Assembly (NCBI GenBank): GCA_900550645.1
Contig: URTA01000054.1
Location: 1-18,473, forward strand
Reading direction: 5' to 3'
Length of the DNA stretch: 18,473 bases
Source of the DNA: an uncultured Porphyromonadaceae bacterium
Lineage (GTDB): Bacteria > Bacteroidota > Bacteroidia > Bacteroidales > Muribaculaceae
Position numbers and translations under genes: made by a program. Positions 7,239 to 14,305 of this stretch are shown one piece after another. Position 1 is the first letter of the stretch. Each line of letters begins with the position of its first letter. Under the pieces are notes generated by a model. That model did no database searches, was not told the DNA's origin, and worked only from the letters and a program-made list of their open reading frames with translations.

Positions 7239-9470
7239 TCAACTCATTCGTTTGACAGACTTTATCCCTGAAATCTTCTTCAGTGCGTGCATTATCTTGT
7301 CGAGGGTGTCGGTGGTGTCTATCTGCACGGTCATGTCGGCATGGAACACTTCGCCGTCGGCGCGGATGTTGAGGCTGCGGATGTTGATGCCGAGCTGTCC
7401 GGTGACGGTATTGGCTATGTCGCCGATCATGCCGGTGCGGTCCAGCCCCTCCATGGAAATCGAGGCCATGAACCGGTCCGCCGTCCCCTCCCAGCGTGTT
7501 GCTACGAGGCGCGGGCCGTATGCGCTCTTGAGGCGCATGGCAGTGTCACAGTTCACCTTGTGGACCACCACATTCTCCTCGTCATCGACAAATCCGAGCA
7601 CGTCGTCGCCCGGCACCGGCGAGCAGCACGCTGCCAGCCGGTAGTTGGGCGAGCTGCCTGGCCGCAGCACATACACCTCGCCGAGGTTGACGTGGCGCGC
7701 TTCGGCGGCCGGCATTTCCTCCTTGCGGCGCGACGAGAACGGGTTGCGCAGCAGCTTGGAGAATATGGACTGTTTGGAGTGTCCCACCCACGGCAGGTCT
7801 TGCGCCAGCGAGGCGATGTCGCCCCTGGCGAGCATCAGGTAGAACTCTGTGGCATTTTCCGCCTTGTAGTGGCTGACAATGCGGTTTAGCAGCTTTCCCC
7901 CCGGCTTTACACTCTGCTGACGCAGGAAGTCGAGGTAAATCTCCTCTCCCTTGCGTGCTTGCAGCCGCCGGTCCTTGCGCAGGATTGAGCGCACGCGGTC
8001 GCGGGCTTTGGCGGTGTGGCAGCAATCCAGCCATTCGGGCTTTGGCGACTGCGTGTCGGAAGTGATGATTTCCACCTGGTCGCCGCTGTCGAGTATGTGC
8101 GACAGCGGGACGAGCTTGTGGCTTATCTTGCCCGCCATGCAGTGTATGCCGAGTTCGGAGTGTATTGCGAAGGCCATGTCAAGCACCGACGAGCCGGCGG
8201 GCAGCGTGTACAGGTCGCCCTTGGGCGTGAACACATATATCTCGCGAGAGAACAGGTTGAGCTTGATGGTGTCGAGCACGTCGATGGCGTTGGGCTCGGG
8301 GTTTGCGAGTATGTCCTTGATTGTTCGTATCCAGTTGTCGAGTTCCGTTTCGTCCTCATATACGCCGCTCTTGTATTTCCAGTGTGCGGCATATCCCAGC
8401 TCGGCGATGTCGTCCATCTTTCGCGAGCGTATCTGCACTTCTATCCATTTCCCCTCTGGTCCCATTGCCGTCAGGTGCAGCGCCCGGTATCCGTTGGCCT
8501 TCGGCACGGCTGTCCAGTCGCGCAGCCGGTCGGGGTGGACCACGCGGCCGTCAGAGAAGAAGGTGTATATCTGCCAGCAGCGCAAGCGTTCCAGCGAGTC
8601 GTCATCATTCTCGAATATCACGCGCACGGCATAGATGTCGTATATCTCGGTGAACGGGATATGTTTCTTCTCCATCTTGTTGTATATGCTGTACGCGCTC
8701 TTGACGCGGGTTTTGATCTCATATTTGAAGCCGGCGGCGTCGAGCTTCTCGCGTACCGGGCGCACAAACTCCTCGACGATGCGGTCGCGGTGGTCTGCGC
8801 TCTCGTTGACCAGCGACATTATCTCCTCATACTTGCGCGGATGCTCATAGCGGAAGGCGAGGTCTTCGAGTTCCTGCTTTATTTTGAACAGGCCGAGACG
8901 GTGTGCCAGCGGCGCGTATACGTACAGCGTCTCACCGGCTATCTTGTACTGCTTCTCGGGGCGCATAGAGCCGAGGGTGCGCATGTTGTGGAGGCGGTCG
9001 GCCATCTTGATGAGCACCACGCGGATGTCGGTAGACATGGACAGGAGCAGCTTGCGGAAATTCTCGGCCTGCAGCGAGGCCTTGTCGCCGAATATCCCTC
9101 CCGAAATTTTCGTCAGCCCCTCCACTATGTCGGCTATCTTGTCTCCGAAAGCGGCTGCGATGTCGTCCCGCGTATAGTCGGTGTCCTCGACCACGTCGTG
9201 GAGCAGCGCGGCGCAGATGGAGGTGGAACCCAGCCCGAGTTCCGAGATGACTATCCGCGCCACGGCTATCGGGTGCATGATGTACGGCTCTCCGCTCAGG
9301 CGGCGCACGCCACGGTGAGCCTCACGCGCAAACTTGTATGCGCGGTCGATGATTTCCACCTTCTTGCGGTGGTTGGAGGCCAGGTATGCACTGAGAAGAC
9401 CCTGGTACGCCTCGTCGGCCATACGGTCTTCCTCACTGGGGGTGTATTGCGGATAGTCCTTGATGCTCAT
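7239..9470 (-). CDS. Bifunctional (p)ppGpp synthetase/hydrolase, RelA/SpoT family
   Basis: 743 residues from ATG 9470. Domains in order: HD hydrolase (about 34-190) with H66 and H91-D92 (ALLHDVVEDTDY) intact, so hydrolysis is expected; synthetase (about 245-370) with TRVKSAYSIYNKM, DIYAVRVIF and EVQIRS; TGS (410-470, IYVFTPKGDLYTLPAGS); a zinc-finger/RIS-like region with CC at 615-616 (RLAACCSPVPGDDVLGF); and a C-terminal ACT domain (about 665-740). It makes and degrades the stringent-response alarmone in the cytoplasm on the ribosome. The frame could begin earlier (ATG at 9503), but the -7 box at 9519-9512 puts transcription start at about 9505, leaving no leader for that start. ATG 9470, after CTCTCCTGTC, is preferred. 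It is the first gene of the operon ending with the slyD-like gene. spoT is the usual Bacteroidales name, but relA is also used, so no symbol is fixed. Confidence 0.97.
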   Translation of the reverse strand: MSIKDYPQYTPSEEDRMADEAYQGLLSAYLASNHRKKVEIIDRAYKFAREAHRGVRRLSGEPYIMHPIAVARIVISELGLGSTSICAALLHDVVEDTDYTRDDIAAAFGDKIADIVEGLTKISGGIFGDKASLQAENFRKLLLSMSTDIRVVLIKMADRLHNMRTLGSMRPEKQYKIAGETLYVYAPLAHRLGLFKIKQELEDLAFRYEHPRKYEEIMSLVNESADHRDRIVEEFVRPVREKLDAAGFKYEIKTRVKSAYSIYNKMEKKHIPFTEIYDIYAVRVIFENDDDSLERLRCWQIYTFFSDGRVVHPDRLRDWTAVPKANGYRALHLTAMGPEGKWIEVQIRSRKMDDIAELGYAAHWKYKSGVYEDETELDNWIRTIKDILANPEPNAIDVLDTIKLNLFSREIYVFTPKGDLYTLPAGSSVLDMAFAIHSELGIHCMAGKISHKLVPLSHILDSGDQVEIITSDTQSPKPEWLDCCHTAKARDRVRSILRKDRRLQARKGEEIYLDFLRQQSVKPGGKLLNRIVSHYKAENATEFYLMLARGDIASLAQDLPWVGHSKQSIFSKLLRNPFSSRRKEEMPAAEARHVNLGEVYVLRPGSSPNYRLAACCSPVPGDDVLGFVDDEENVVVHKVNCDTAMRLKSAYGPRLVATRWEGTADRFMASISMEGLDRTGMIGDIANTVTGQLGINIRSLNIRADGEVFHADMTVQIDTTDTLDKIMHALKKISGIKSVKRMS

Positions 9471-9511
9471 GACAGGAGAGTGTTGCGGCGCGTTTTGCGC
9501 CATGCAATACA

Positions 9512-9542
9512 CAAAGTTACAATTTTTTCGCCATATCCGCAA
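9512..9542 (-). promoter_or_regulatory. Promoter of the rel operon
   Basis: On the minus strand TTG at 9542-9540, a 20-base spacer and TAACTTTG at 9519-9512 match the Bacteroidetes consensus exactly. It lies in the 105-base gap between the restriction endonuclease stop and the rel start. Its position decides the rel start codon (9470 rather than 9503). Confidence 0.8.
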
Positions 9543-9558
9543 CCCCCGTCTGCACGGC

Positions 9559-9576
9559 ACACGCCGCCCGGCGTGT
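9559..9576 (-). terminator. GC-rich hairpin at the end of the restriction-modification operon
   Basis: ACACGCC (9576-9570 on the minus strand) and GGCGTGT (9565-9559) form a perfect 7-bp stem with a GGGC loop. It begins on the last base of the endonuclease stop codon. There is no T-run after it, so it may be a weak terminator or a 3' stabiliser. Some read-through into the rel operon, whose -33 box is only 17 bases further, is possible. Confidence 0.5.
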
Positions 9577-10676
9577 TACAACGCGGCTATGATTTCATTC
9601 CACCGTTGGCGGTGTTCAAACTTTACGCCTTCGTCCGTCGCCAGCAGTTGTGCATAGTTCTCTACGAACAAAGCTGTGTCTGACAATAGCCGCAGGTAAT
9701 ATTTCAGTGACGGTATTATGCCGTTTATCACAATCTGGCAACCGTGGAAGTTTTTGACCTGTGTGATGATTTCGGAAATATGCGACATTTCCTCTTCATG
9801 CATGGGAATGGTTGACAATATGTAGTACCGGCTTACAGAGGACGGCAGTATTTTTTCCTTCGCCCTTTCTACGATGTTCCTGTTTACCGGGATGTCATGT
9901 TTGATTTCAACAGCCTCAAAGGGCTTGCCGTCGCGGTCAACAATGTCGATGTCCCCGAGCCTGCCGCTTTGTGCGTCGGCTGAGTTGTGGCTTTCGAGCG
10001 GCAGCAAGGTCATCCCCTCATAGCGTTTCAGCTCGGGCATCAGAGCCTGATATGCGGCATAAAAGGCAATGACAGGCAACCGTGATGCTCCGCTGCCTTT
10101 GTAGGTGCTGGAGAAATGCTTCTCGAGTACATTCGCTATAGCCAAAATCGTGAGGTTCTTGGGCTTGGCAAGTTCGATTATTCTCGAGTCACGTATTACT
10201 GCAAGGCGTGCAAGCAGATACTGCACAGCCGATTCCGTATCGACAGGTACATTCTCCACCATGTCAAGGACACCCAAAAATGCGTCTTTCAGCTGCTGAG
10301 GTCTGATTGCGCCGGTATAGTCCATGTCGTATGGGACTTTTTGTTCTAACGACCTTGTTAACCAACCGCTTTCAGCCATGTTGGGGAAAGATTTGGCTCT
10401 CAGGAAGGGTGTTATGTAATGACTGTCAAACGTGCGTCCCGAATAACCGCCGTCGATGCTTTGCTGATGCCGGCGTACATCTTGGTCGGGATGCAATGTC
10501 TTGTAGACCAGACTTGTAACTGTCACGGCCAATGCTCCTTTGGAATTTTCAGAAGCTAAAGCTATGGTGTCAAGCTTGTCTTTCAGCAAGTCAGGCAGTG
10601 TCGCAAAATCCTGTTTAATGTCTTTCTCGAGCGCATCGCTGTAAAGACGCTCTATAAATAGTTCGGTATCGTTCAT
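9576..10676 (-). CDS. Type II restriction endonuclease, SacI-family-like, PD-(D/E)XK fold
   Basis: 366 residues from ATG 10676; the ATG overlaps the methyltransferase stop (ATGA), which decides the start over one 17 codons upstream. A likely PD-(D/E)XK site is GDIDIVDRDG then AVEIKHD: acidic D242/D244, then E257-x-K259. N-terminal blocks GYSGRTFDSHYITPFL (78-92) and MAESGWLTRSLEQ (100-112) are well-conserved-looking. The overall order (N-terminal recognition-like block, DxD...ExK, C-terminal RxxWNEI end) resembles what I recall of SacI-family enzymes, but this is from memory and the recognition site cannot be stated. It would cut unmodified DNA at the site protected by the adjacent methyltransferase. 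GC is lower than in the rel operon, which suits acquisition by transfer. A hairpin follows the stop. Confidence 0.8.
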   Translation of the reverse strand: MNDTELFIERLYSDALEKDIKQDFATLPDLLKDKLDTIALASENSKGALAVTVTSLVYKTLHPDQDVRRHQQSIDGGYSGRTFDSHYITPFLRAKSFPNMAESGWLTRSLEQKVPYDMDYTGAIRPQQLKDAFLGVLDMVENVPVDTESAVQYLLARLAVIRDSRIIELAKPKNLTILAIANVLEKHFSSTYKGSGASRLPVIAFYAAYQALMPELKRYEGMTLLPLESHNSADAQSGRLGDIDIVDRDGKPFEAVEIKHDIPVNRNIVERAKEKILPSSVSRYYILSTIPMHEEEMSHISEIITQVKNFHGCQIVINGIIPSLKYYLRLLSDTALFVENYAQLLATDEGVKFEHRQRWNEIIAAL

Positions 10677-11851
10677 AGTAGCTGTCTCTTTATTTCTTTC
10701 ATAATCTCGCGGATCATTGGGATGCACACGGAATTGCCCACTTGCCGGTATTGCTCGGTTATGCTGTTGCTGCGCACGAAGTTATCGGGAAATCCCATTA
10801 TGCGGTAGCACTCGTTTAGCGTCAGTTTCCTCACCGTTTTTCCGTCGTAAATCCAGAACCTCCCTGATGTTTCTTGCGAGGGAATTGCAGGATGCACGCC
10901 ATCAACCGAATATATACGGTTCGGTTGCTTGTGTACACGTGACAAGTGTTCTGTACCCGGGCGTACGCCCGCTTTCCTTATGTTTTTATTGCGGTAGCCG
11001 GCAAATATCAGACCTGATGGCTGCTGTTTCATCTCTGGCAATATCGTGTACGGCTCTTCCAGATACTCGAACTGGGTATTTGCCGGGTCGTCCAGAACTT
11101 CCCGCAGCATGACTTTCTTCTGTCTGTGCAGTTGTGAGAAATCAAACTCCTTGTCATGGTGCGCGATTATGATTATTCGCTCGCGGTTTTGCGCCACTCC
11201 GAAGTCCGAAGAGTTCAGTACTTTCCAGCTGTATCTGTACCCGAGGTTTTCGAGGCCGTCCAGTATTGTTTTCAAAGTCTTGCCCTTGTCATGATGCACC
11301 AGGTGCTTCACGTTTTCGAGGAAAACGACTTTGGGCTGCTTGGCCTCGATTATCTGGAACACGGAATATATGAGCGTCCCCCTCGTGTCTTCAAAGCCCT
11401 TCATCTTGCCTGAAATGCTGAACGGCTGGCATGGGAAGCCGGCTGTGAGCACGTCGTGTGCCGGAATCATGTTTTTGGGAATCTTTGTTATGTCGCCGAA
11501 AGGGTATTCCCCGAAATTTGCCTCATAGACATTTTGTGCCGATGGGTTGAACTCGGATGAAAAGACGCATTTTCCCCCCTCCCATTGCAACGGTATGCGG
11601 AAACCGCCGATGCCGGCAAAAAGGTCGATGAAGGAGAATTGCGGCTTTTCTGTGGGAGGAAACGGCACGTCAAAATCCACATGGTCTTTGAACAACGAAT
11701 TTGCATAATACGCCACTTCCGGTTCAGAGGCCATCATGCACAGCTCGCTGGATTCGTATTCTGCGCTGCTTTGCAGAGTGTGCGTTATGAGTGCCTTGTC
11801 ATTGCCGGAGTAACGCTCGTCTATGGTCTTGTATAGTTTGCTTAGCAACAT
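10673..11851 (-). CDS. DNA (cytosine-5-)methyltransferase, modification enzyme of a type II R-M pair
   Basis: 392 residues from ATG 11851. C5-methyltransferase motifs are in standard order: I FIDLFAGIGGFRIPL (74-88, SAM binding), IV GFPCQPFSISGKMKGF (138-153) with catalytic C141, VI FLENVKHL (177-184), VIII QNRERIIII (221-229), a target-recognition region of about 245-330, then SGRFWIYDGKTVRKLT, NECYRIMGFP and X QYRQVGNSVCIP (367-378). It methylates cytosine in the host copy of the site cut by the neighbouring nuclease. The frame is open further upstream (to 11944), but the promoter -7 box at 11921-11914 lies inside that extension, so 11851 is the likely start. About 70 residues precede motif I, more than in minimal enzymes such as HhaI. 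It is first in the operon, so the protective enzyme is made before the nuclease; no controller gene is seen. Confidence 0.96.
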   Translation of the reverse strand: MLLSKLYKTIDERYSGNDKALITHTLQSSAEYESSELCMMASEPEVAYYANSLFKDHVDFDVPFPPTEKPQFSFIDLFAGIGGFRIPLQWEGGKCVFSSEFNPSAQNVYEANFGEYPFGDITKIPKNMIPAHDVLTAGFPCQPFSISGKMKGFEDTRGTLIYSVFQIIEAKQPKVVFLENVKHLVHHDKGKTLKTILDGLENLGYRYSWKVLNSSDFGVAQNRERIIIIAHHDKEFDFSQLHRQKKVMLREVLDDPANTQFEYLEEPYTILPEMKQQPSGLIFAGYRNKNIRKAGVRPGTEHLSRVHKQPNRIYSVDGVHPAIPSQETSGRFWIYDGKTVRKLTLNECYRIMGFPDNFVRSNSITEQYRQVGNSVCIPMIREIMKEIKRQLL

Positions 11852-11913
11852 TGGGTTTGACAGCTTTGTTCCGTGAAGAAAACGTCTGCACACCGTCTGA
11901 TGTACAGGCAGTG

Positions 11914-11945
11914 CAAATTTAGCGACAAATCTCATCATTCGCAAA
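11914..11945 (-). promoter_or_regulatory. Promoter of the restriction-modification operon
   Basis: On the minus strand TTTG at 11945-11942, a 20-base spacer and TAAATTTG at 11921-11914. Transcription would start near 11907 and leave a leader of about 55 bases to ATG 11851. It is divergent from the promoter of the terminase-like gene about 75 bases away. Confidence 0.75.
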
Positions 11946-12020
11946 TTTTGCGCGGGCGGAGAAGGAACATCGCTGGGGCGCAGAGTGTTAAAACCGCATT
12001 TTCAAGTCGCGGAGGCGGCG

Positions 12021-12028
12021 TAACTTTG
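12021..12028 (+). promoter_or_regulatory. -7 box of the terminase-like gene
   Basis: TAACTTTG is an exact TAnnTTTG match ending 17 bases before ATG 12046, so the leader would be only about 10 bases. No good TTG box is seen at the right distance (TTTTC at 11999-12003 is the nearest), so the call rests on the -7 element alone. Confidence 0.55.
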
Positions 12029-12045
12029 CGCCAAAAAACTTCAAT

Positions 12046-13539
12046 ATGGAAACAGAGGATTACAAGAGCCGCATGGCGCGTTATGCGGCTGATTTCGAGG
12101 CTTGGGCACGCGAGTGCGTCAGGATAGTTGACAAGGAGAGCGGTCGCGAAGTGCCGTTCACGCTCAATGCGCCGCAGCGGCGTGTGCTGGCACAGATGGA
12201 GCGCGTGCGCCGGTCGCGCCGGCCGGTGCGTGTCATCATGCTCAAGGCGCGGCAATGGGGCGGCTCGACGCTCGTGCAGATATACATGGCGTGGATGCAG
12301 ATGGTGGTGTGCCGTGGGTGGAACTCGCTCACCTGCGCCCACGTCAAGGATGCTGCCGCTGCCATACGCGGGATGTACACGCGGCTGTTGCGCTGCTACC
12401 CAGAGGCGATGAAGCCGGGCAAGCCGAAGGACTGGGAACTCGTGCCTTACGAGAAGTCGGCATCAACTGGCTACCTTGCCACCCGCGACTGCCAGGTGGC
12501 TATTGCCACGTCGATGTCGCCAAACTCCGTGCGCGGCTCCAATTTCGCCATGGCACACCTGAGCGAGGTGGCTTTCTGGGCTGACGGCGATGCGCGTACT
12601 GCCGAGGAGATAGTCCGTACCGTCGGCGGCTCGGTGCTGCGGTGTCCCGACTCCGTGGTGGTCATGGAGTCAACGGCCAACGGCACTGACAATTATTTCT
12701 ACCGCGAATGGCAGCGAGCCGTGGCTGGCGAGAGCGACAAGCTTGCGATATTCGTGCCGTGGCATGAGATAGAGATGTACCGCCGCGAGGTGAAGCCTAC
12801 GGAAATGGGAAAGTTGCTCGCGGCAATGGATGAGTATGAACGGCAGCTGCTGGCCGACGGCGTGCCGCTGGAGGCTGTGGCGTGGTATCACGACAAGCGG
12901 CGCGAATACCAGAGCCACGAGGCAATGATGGCAGAGTTTCCCACGACAGCAGAGGAGGCGTTCCGCACCTCACGCATGCCCGTTTTCGACCCGGCAAGCA
13001 TCCCCGCTCCGTCCGCCTTGCCCGAAAACATTCGTCCGGCATTGGGTGTGCTTGTACCGTCTGACAACAATCCCGACAAGCGGTGGACGTTCTCGCTTTT
13101 CGGCATTTCGGAGGCGGGGCTTCATGCATTGAGCGACGAGAGTTTGCCCGACAACCTTGGCGAGGCAATGCGCTGTGTTTGTGACCGCTGCAAAGCTGAC
13201 GGTGTGCCGCTGATGATCGTGGAAGGAGCGGACACGGTGCGCAGCCATGCCGCATGGTGCGCCGGAGCCGCCTCCGCAGCCGGCATACAGCTGTGCTATG
13301 ACGATGATGACCGGGCATGGTTTCGTCCCGAGGGAGACACCCTCTCGGAATGGATAGACACTCTCGCCGAAATGCTTAGGCAGGGAGGGGTGACGGAATA
13401 TGGCGAGGCGGCAGCCGATGAATACCGTCGCTTCCGCTATGACGCGCCGTCGCGCACGCCCCGGGTGCTGGCACGCCTTGCGGCGGCATGCCGCGCCCGC
13501 CGAGGCACACCCGCCACCGACTTCGCCTCCCTCCTTTGA
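12046..13539 (+). CDS. Terminase large subunit-like ATPase, solitary
   Basis: 497 residues. Terminases package viral DNA with an ATPase domain joined to an RNase H-like nuclease domain. The ATPase part is readable: an adenine-binding-type region (PFTLNAPQRRVLAQM, 37-51), a Walker A-like KARQWGGST (67-75), a Walker B-like FAMAHLSEVAFW (167-178, acidic E174), and a coupling motif ESTANG (208-213). It is followed by the KLAIFVPWHE strand and a region with EFPTTAEEAFRTS (297-309), common in these proteins. In the C-terminal third I cannot find the usual aspartate-bearing GxD strand expected to open the nuclease domain; WTFSLFGIS (347-355) is at the expected place but lacks it. No portal, small subunit, capsid or integrase gene is near. 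It may be a prophage remnant or a domesticated gene; the frame is intact and its GC matches the host core genes. Confidence 0.75.
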   Translation: METEDYKSRMARYAADFEAWARECVRIVDKESGREVPFTLNAPQRRVLAQMERVRRSRRPVRVIMLKARQWGGSTLVQIYMAWMQMVVCRGWNSLTCAHVKDAAAAIRGMYTRLLRCYPEAMKPGKPKDWELVPYEKSASTGYLATRDCQVAIATSMSPNSVRGSNFAMAHLSEVAFWADGDARTAEEIVRTVGGSVLRCPDSVVVMESTANGTDNYFYREWQRAVAGESDKLAIFVPWHEIEMYRREVKPTEMGKLLAAMDEYERQLLADGVPLEAVAWYHDKRREYQSHEAMMAEFPTTAEEAFRTSRMPVFDPASIPAPSALPENIRPALGVLVPSDNNPDKRWTFSLFGISEAGLHALSDESLPDNLGEAMRCVCDRCKADGVPLMIVEGADTVRSHAAWCAGAASAAGIQLCYDDDDRAWFRPEGDTLSEWIDTLAEMLRQGGVTEYGEAAADEYRRFRYDAPSRTPRVLARLAAACRARRGTPATDFASLL

Positions 13540-13760
13540 CCGTCCCTTGCCCTGCTGTCAGTGGTTTTATGCCCCATATAATTGCGCCGTATTCCTACCT
13601 TGTCATACAAGGCGTTTTGCATTATTTTGCGCAGCAGTGTTTGTTGCAGCAGCGGTTGTTTGTATAATTTAATATTCGGGGGTAAAACACGACTATGCGA
13701 TGTAATTTTGCATCAACTAAATGCTTTGCGGCATTTTGAAAACAAAAAATCAATACGCAA
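13540..13760. other. Intergenic region between the terminase-like and DUF805 genes
   Basis: 221 bases, AT-rich toward its right end. It contains a TAATTTTG -7 box at 13703-13710, likely for the DUF805 gene although no TTG box is well placed upstream. It also has a short CCTTG/CAAGG hairpin near 13599-13613 and a TATAAT string near 13663. No convincing gene or clear terminator is seen. Confidence 0.5.
13703..13710 (+). promoter_or_regulatory. -7 box of the DUF805 gene
   Basis: TAATTTTG matches TAnnTTTG exactly and lies 50 bases before ATG 13761. The -33 region is not convincing. Confidence 0.5.
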
Positions 13761-14177
13761 ATGGAACAAGTACAAGTAAGAGTCAGTTTTGGAGAGGCGA
13801 TTAAGCGAGCGTTCTCCAAATACTGCTGTTTTTCGGGACGCGCCTCGCGCTCGGAATACTGGTGGTTCGTATTATTCAATTGGTTGGTGTGTATGTGCAT
13901 CGTCATTCTTTTTGGATTGTTGGCAGGCGATGACCCATACGCATCAGACAATGCCTTTAGTACGATTTGGCTTATTTGGTGGTTGGTAGTACTGTTGCCA
14001 TATCTTGGTCTTTGCTGGCGTCGTCTGCATGACATAGACAAGAGCGGCAACTACTTTTCTGTCACGTTTGTTCCTTTTGTTGGCGGAATAATATGGCTGA
14101 TATGGATGTGCAAGCCGAGCGACATTTGGGCTAACGACTATGGCGACGTACCTAACTTGGTCGAGACCAAGCAGTAA
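13761..14177 (+). CDS. DUF805 family inner-membrane protein
   Basis: 138 residues, the normal size for DUF805. The family signatures are clear: FSGRASRSEYWWF (24-36) and LPYLGLCWRRLHDIDKSG (79-96). There are three to four hydrophobic segments (about 34-55, 66-86 and 99-117) and a short polar C-terminus (KPSDIWANDYGD). DUF805 proteins are widespread bacterial membrane proteins without an agreed biochemical role; related E. coli YhaH/YhaI are also uncharacterised. The gene stands alone, with its own probable -7 box at 13703 and a strong hairpin after it. Its codon use is more AT-rich than that of the neighbouring terminase-like and amylase genes. Confidence 0.93.
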   Translation: MEQVQVRVSFGEAIKRAFSKYCCFSGRASRSEYWWFVLFNWLVCMCIVILFGLLAGDDPYASDNAFSTIWLIWWLVVLLPYLGLCWRRLHDIDKSGNYFSVTFVPFVGGIIWLIWMCKPSDIWANDYGDVPNLVETKQ

Positions 14178-14237
14178 AATAGCAGATATTCAGTAAATTG
14201 CACGCGGTACATAATGTCCGTGTACAGACGGAATAAG

Positions 14238-14268
14238 GCAAAGGCGCACCGGAGGTATGCGCCTTTGC
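14238..14268. terminator. Bidirectional hairpin terminator between the DUF805 and GH13 genes
   Basis: GCAAAGGCGCA (14238-14248) and TGCGCCTTTGC (14258-14268) form a perfect 11-bp inverted repeat with a 9-base loop. It lies between convergent genes ending at 14177 and 14306. The flanking T-runs are short, but position and stem strength make it the probable terminator for both. Confidence 0.75.
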
Positions 14269-14305
14269 TGTGTGTATGTGTTTGCCCTGTTGAGGGGGCT
14301 GCTGG

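Noticed and set aside
8016..9683. A 555-codon open frame on the plus strand across the rel gene
   Set aside because: It is antisense to a gene with complete, well-conserved domains; its translation has no recognisable motif and it arises from the GC-rich codon pattern of rel.
12046..13539. An integrated prophage around the terminase-like gene
   Set aside because: No portal, capsid, tail, integrase, attachment repeats or tRNA gene is visible on either side; the flanks are an R-M pair and a DUF805 gene.
13569..13667. A 32-codon frame starting ATGCCCCATATA in the gap before the DUF805 gene
   Set aside because: No ribosome-binding or promoter signal ahead of it, no signal sequence or motif; its length is expected by chance.
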